Positions 59,722-64,000 of a DNA stretch of 64,000 nt are shown piece after piece. The position numbers and the translations under genes were made by a program. Where the stretch lies: the NCBI GenBank assembly GCA_002733215.1, contig NVUY01000008.1, positions 1 through 64,000 on the forward strand. The letters run 5' to 3'. Position 1 is the first letter of the stretch. Every line of letters starts with the position of its first letter. This stretch comes from Sulfurovum sp. (lineage in GTDB: Bacteria > Campylobacterota > Campylobacteria > Campylobacterales > Sulfurovaceae). The notes under the pieces are model-generated. The model did no database searches. It saw nothing but the letters and a program-made list of their open reading frames with translations, and was not told where the DNA came from.

Positions 59722-59819
59722 TGGCGAGAAGGTGTAGGAATCGAACCTACCTCCAGACAGTCAACTGTCCAGACATCGGGTTTGAAGCCCGTGATGCCCA
59801 CCAGGGTCATATACCCCCC
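59722..59819 (-). tRNA. selC: tRNA-Sec (anticodon TCA)
   Basis: CGGGCTTCAAACCCG anticodon arm, long variable arm GACAGTTGACTGTC, T-arm GTAGGTTCGATTCCTAC, 3' GCCA; adjacent to selD. Confidence 0.88.
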
Positions 59820-60325
59820 ATTTATTATAGAGTAGATAATTTTATCTAAAATAAGGTAAATATATCTTTACTTTCTAGAAAAATATCGAAAAATGAGGTA
59901 AATTAATTTTTACAAGAGAATAGTATAAAAAGAAAAATAAGACAAATTTCTTTAATTTAGGTCTATAAATTAGCTAACTAAGCAATAATATCCTCTAAAT
60001 AATATACAAAAATTGAGTATTAATCTATTCTGTATCAAAATGTAACATGCATTAAACTGGTAAAAAATATTTCCCTTTTTAATAAAATGATATAATTTAT
60101 CTTGATATGATGTGCAGTGCAGTTAGATGAATAACACATTAGTTTTATCGGTGATTATGGCATGTGGAAACATGGTGCCCGTTAAACAATATGTAGTACT
60201 CAGCATGGTCAGGTATTGACATAATTTTATGTTTTTTTAAATTCTGAACATAATACTCTATTCTCCCCTGAGTGAAATCTCCTGCCTTGCTGAACCAGTT
60301 GAGTAGTACATATAAAAGGTAAATA

Positions 60326-60550
60326 ATGATTAAAGTAGAATTTTTAGGACCTATAGGGCTAAACCCTATTGAGTTGAATGTTAAAACAGTAGAAGAATTG
60401 TCAGAATCTTTAAAAAAAATTTCTGCCATGGATCAATGGATTGGTATTTCAGCAATTGCTATTAATGATAAAATGGTAACAAATAGTGAAGACTGTATGC
60501 TTAGTGATGGAGATGTTGTGAGTGTTTTGCCACCTGTTTGTGGAGGGTAA
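60326..60550 (+). CDS. MoaD/ThiS-family sulfur carrier protein
   Basis: C-terminal VVSVLPPVCGG diglycine. Confidence 0.88.
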   Translation: MIKVEFLGPIGLNPIELNVKTVEELSESLKKISAMDQWIGISAIAINDKMVTNSEDCMLSDGDVVSVLPPVCGG

Positions 60551-60552
60551 AG

Positions 60553-61233
60553 ATGATCACGAAAGAAGAATATTTTAATCGACAAATTTTACTTTGGGGC
60601 GAAGAGACACAAGCACAGCTTAGTTCAAAAAGTATTGCTATTATTGGTTGTGGAGGCTTAGGTTCTGCATTGGCGATCACCCTTGGTTCGAGTGGTATCG
60701 GTACATTACATCTGGTAGATTTTGATACGGTGAGTGTGCATAACATTCATCGTCAAATTGCATATACTATGGAGGATGAAGGTGCATATAAATGTGAGGC
60801 GTTAGGAAAGTTACTTAAAAGACGTTATGAGAGATTGAAAGTGTCTACATATAAAGAGAAGTTTGAAACATTTATTAAGCAAGAGCAAGAATTTGATCTT
60901 ATTATAGATGCGACAGACAGGTTCCCAGTAAGAGCGAGCATAGATAAATATGCAAAAGCACAAGGTATACCTTGGGTACATGGAAGTGTTGAAGCTTTTC
61001 ATGGGTATGTGTGTTTTTATGATAAAGCATCTTTTGATTCATTTAAAATATCAGATCAAGTACCAGGAGGTATTACTCCTCCTATTGTTGTGTTTATAGC
61101 ATCTTTGCAAGCGAATTTGGCATTACGGTATCTTGCAGGATTAAATGTGCGTAAAGATGAATTGCACTATCTTTATTTTGATGACCTTGGAAGCTTGAAT
61201 CATCGAAAGTTTTTATTGAATGAGGAGGATTAA
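60553..61233 (+). CDS. ThiF/MoeB-family adenylyltransferase
   Basis: IAIIGCGGLGSALAITLGSSGIGTLHLVDFDTVSVHNIHRQ; lacks the zinc CxxC pairs. Confidence 0.88.
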   Translation: MITKEEYFNRQILLWGEETQAQLSSKSIAIIGCGGLGSALAITLGSSGIGTLHLVDFDTVSVHNIHRQIAYTMEDEGAYKCEALGKLLKRRYERLKVSTYKEKFETFIKQEQEFDLIIDATDRFPVRASIDKYAKAQGIPWVHGSVEAFHGYVCFYDKASFDSFKISDQVPGGITPPIVVFIASLQANLALRYLAGLNVRKDELHYLYFDDLGSLNHRKFLLNEED

Positions 61234-62208
61234 ATGCTTATAGATGGACATGGAAGAACTGTAGATTATTTGCGTATCTCTGTCACGGAAAGATGTAATT
61301 TTAGATGTCAATATTGTATGCCAGAGAAACCTTTTTCATGGGTACCTAAAGAAAATCTGCTTACGTTTGAAGAGTTGTTTTTATTTGTTAAAGTTGCCAT
61401 TGATGGTGGTATAACTAAGATACGTTTAACTGGTGGTGAACCACTCTTAAGAGCAGATTTAGATATTTTTATAAAAAAGATTCATGATTATAAGCCAGAT
61501 ATTGATTTGGCATTAACTACCAACGCCTATCTTCTACCACAAGCTGCTCAAAAACTTAAAGATGCAGGACTCAAAAGGCTCAATATCTCACTAGATTCTT
61601 TAAAAGCAGACGTGGCGGCTAAAATTGCAGGTAAAAATGTACTACCACAAGTTTTAAAGGGTATTGATAAAGCTTTAGAAGTTGGACTAAAGGTTAAAAT
61701 AAACATGGTGCCGCTAAAAGGTATTAATGAGTATGAAATTTTAGATATTCTAGAGTATTGCAAGAAGAAAGGTATTAAAGTACGTTTTATAGAATACATG
61801 GAAAACAAACATGCTTCTAAAACACTCCAAGGTATGCATGGAAAAGAAATACTTGCTAAAGTGAAAGAAAAATATACAATTCGTGCACTTGGTCGAGAGG
61901 GGGCAAGCCCATCATTTAATTATAGTTTAGATGATGGTACAGAATTTGGGTTGATTGACCCACATAAACATGACTTCTGTGAAAATTGTAATCGTATTAG
62001 GTTAACAGCAGAAGGTAACTTAATACCTTGTTTGTATTTTGATGAAGCTATGAGTATTGCAGCATATGTAAAAGATGGAGATATACAAGGTGCAGCAGAT
62101 GTATTGGCACAAGTGTTAAAAGATAAACCTAAAGAGAACAGATGGAGTGAAGATAGACCTACTGAAGACAATATTTCAAGCCGTGCTTTTTATGAAACAG
62201 GTGGATAA
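61234..62208 (+). CDS. moaA: GTP 3',8-cyclase
   Basis: [51 protein letters not shown]. Confidence 0.96.
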   Translation: MLIDGHGRTVDYLRISVTERCNFRCQYCMPEKPFSWVPKENLLTFEELFLFVKVAIDGGITKIRLTGGEPLLRADLDIFIKKIHDYKPDIDLALTTNAYLLPQAAQKLKDAGLKRLNISLDSLKADVAAKIAGKNVLPQVLKGIDKALEVGLKVKINMVPLKGINEYEILDILEYCKKKGIKVRFIEYMENKHASKTLQGMHGKEILAKVKEKYTIRALGREGASPSFNYSLDDGTEFGLIDPHKHDFCENCNRIRLTAEGNLIPCLYFDEAMSIAAYVKDGDIQGAADVLAQVLKDKPKENRWSEDRPTEDNISSRAFYETGG

Positions 62209-62288
62209 ATAGCTAAAAGACACCTTTAATAATTTTGATTGAACTGTATTTTGGGTAAAATAGAATTTTGAAAAAGGTGAGATAATTT

Positions 62289-63623
62289 ATGGAACTACTC
62301 AAGCAGATACCACAAGTAGATAAACTAACATCAGATGATTTCTTTATAGGTTTAAATCAATCTATGCTTAACAAAATAGCACGCGATAAAATAGAGATTT
62401 TGAGAGAAGATATACTTTCAGGCAGTGTGAAAAAGATAGACATTTATGTATTGAAAGAAGCGATAAAAATAAAATATGAACAACTTCTAAGTTCCTCTTT
62501 AAAACCACTCATTAATGCTACAGGCGTGATACTTCATACTAACATGGGAAGAAGTCTTATTTCTAAAGAGATTTTAGAAAAGGCTTCAAAGGTCATTTGT
62601 AACTATTCTAATCTTGAATACAATCAAGATAAAGGGTGCAGAGGTGAACGCTATGAGCATGTGAGTAAACATCTTAAAACACTACTTGATGTTGAAGATG
62701 TCTTGGTGGTCAATAATAATGCCGCTGCTGTATTTTTGATTTTAAATACTTTTGCGAAAGAGCAAGAAGTGGTAGTCTCTCGTGGGGAACTCGTAGAGAT
62801 AGGTGGAAGTTTTCGTATCCCAGATGTGATGCGTCAAAGTGCTGCAGTGCTTCATGAAGTAGGTGCTACCAATAAAACAAAATTGCAAGATTATAAGAAT
62901 GCTATTAATGAAAATTCCGCCATGCTCATGAAGGTACACCAATCTAACTTTACCATCGAAGGATTTAGTGAAGATGTTGATTTTGAAGATATTCAAAGAT
63001 TGGCATTACAACATGGTTTATTGGATTATTATGATTTAGGTAGTGGTTATGTAGCGCCCTTACCGTATAATCTCTCTAATAATGAATTGCCCCTTGCAGA
63101 GATATTGAAAAAATCACCCTCGCTTATTAGTTTTAGTGGGGATAAACTTTTTGCTTCTGTGCAAGCTGGGATTATCGTGGGAAAAAAAGAGTTTATTGAT
63201 GCCTTGAAGAAAAATCAGCTCCTTCGTATGCTTCGTGTAGATAAAATTACTTTGAGTATATTAGAAGAGACACTAAAGGCATATCTGGAAGAAAAATATG
63301 ACTTAATACCTACACTTAAAATGTTATTTTCAGATACAGAAGCGTTAAGACAAAGAGCCCAAAAGATGCAATCTTCTCTAAAAATAGAAGCTTGTGAAGT
63401 GATAGAGTCTATCACAGTGATGGGTGGGGGTACCTTACCAAATAGAGAGTTTCCAAGTATTGCGTTACACATTAAAGGAAAAGCGAGTAGTCTTGAAAGA
63501 GACTTTAGAAAAAAGGGAGTTATAGGTCGTATTGAAGAGGATAGATTTTTGCTTGATATACGTACAGTATTGGAAGACAACGAAGTAGAATTATTAGAAA
63601 TCATCAATGAGATTGTAAAGTAA
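62289..63623 (+). CDS. selA: L-seryl-tRNA(Sec) selenium transferase
   Basis: INATGVILHTNMGRSLIS, LISFSGDKLFASVQAGIIVG. Confidence 0.96.
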   Translation: MELLKQIPQVDKLTSDDFFIGLNQSMLNKIARDKIEILREDILSGSVKKIDIYVLKEAIKIKYEQLLSSSLKPLINATGVILHTNMGRSLISKEILEKASKVICNYSNLEYNQDKGCRGERYEHVSKHLKTLLDVEDVLVVNNNAAAVFLILNTFAKEQEVVVSRGELVEIGGSFRIPDVMRQSAAVLHEVGATNKTKLQDYKNAINENSAMLMKVHQSNFTIEGFSEDVDFEDIQRLALQHGLLDYYDLGSGYVAPLPYNLSNNELPLAEILKKSPSLISFSGDKLFASVQAGIIVGKKEFIDALKKNQLLRMLRVDKITLSILEETLKAYLEEKYDLIPTLKMLFSDTEALRQRAQKMQSSLKIEACEVIESITVMGGGTLPNREFPSIALHIKGKASSLERDFRKKGVIGRIEEDRFLLDIRTVLEDNEVELLEIINEIVK

Positions 63624-64000
63624 ATGAGACATCTTATAGTAGGTACGGCAGGGCACGTTGACCACGGGAAAACAGCTCTTATTAAAGCATTAACAGGTTT
63701 TGAGGGTGATACGTTAGCAGAAGAAAAAAAAAGAGGTATCACTATAGACCTTAGCTTTTCAAATCTACAAAATGCTGAAGTTAATATTGCTTTTGTTGAT
63801 GTGCCTGGGCATGAAAAGCTTATTAAAAATATGATAGCAGGTGCTTTTGGTTTTGATGCATCACTACTAGTCATAGATGCAAATGAAGGAGTGATGCCTC
63901 AAACAAATGAACATTTAGAGATACTTAATCTTCTTAAAATTCCTCATGTTATTATTGCTTTAACGAAGTGCGATTTGGCGACAAAAGAGCTCTTAGAAGA
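63624..64000 (+). CDS. selB: Selenocysteine-specific elongation factor, 3' truncated
   Basis: MRHLIVGTAGHVDHGKTALIKALTGFEGDTLAEEKKRGITIDLSFSNL; start abuts selA stop. Confidence 0.95.
   Translation, partial: MRHLIVGTAGHVDHGKTALIKALTGFEGDTLAEEKKRGITIDLSFSNLQNAEVNIAFVDVPGHEKLIKNMIAGAFGFDASLLVIDANEGVMPQTNEHLEILNLLKIPHVIIALTKCDLATKELLE

Noticed and set aside
60145-60429. 94-aa minus ORF upstream of moaD
   Set aside because: Overlaps the moaD start region antisense; C-terminal part looks somewhat protein-like but no identifiable family.
1-64000. rRNA genes, prophage, integrase or complete transposase
   Set aside because: No supporting motifs or ORFs seen in the window; only a transposase tail remnant (two copies).

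Overview
The window is a low-GC bacterial chromosome segment. Gene content (MlaEFD, biosynthetic arginine decarboxylase, carboxynorspermidine-type dehydrogenase, SelD/SelA/SelB with tRNA-Sec) suggests a Campylobacterota (Sulfurovum/Sulfurimonas-like) organism; this is inference. Most of 2.6-28.4 kb is ordinary housekeeping. Accessory regions: (i) 1-2.4 kb is a piece of integron cassette array without a visible integrase, one cassette carrying a caspase-like protease plus a DUF1643-like protein, flanked by ORF-less micro-cassettes; (ii) 28.4-38.4 kb has zincin metalloproteases, two toxin-antitoxin pairs, transposase-tail remnants and repeats; (iii) 40.3-52.4 kb is the standout: a DUF5995-like gene, a membrane patatin, a COX/dioxygenase-type haem peroxidase with the Tyr-x-x-His motif, two catalase-fold proteins, a DyP peroxidase and two novel proteins, with a duplicated 76-bp upstream element containing a perfect palindrome. 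I propose an oxylipin-type lipid oxidation system; (iv) 56.1-64 kb has a MITE-like double hairpin, a Tat-type transglutaminase/MerT/MerP operon and a selenocysteine/molybdopterin locus in which selD itself contains an in-frame Sec UGA that the ORF track truncates. All assignments come from reading motifs by eye; no database search was run.
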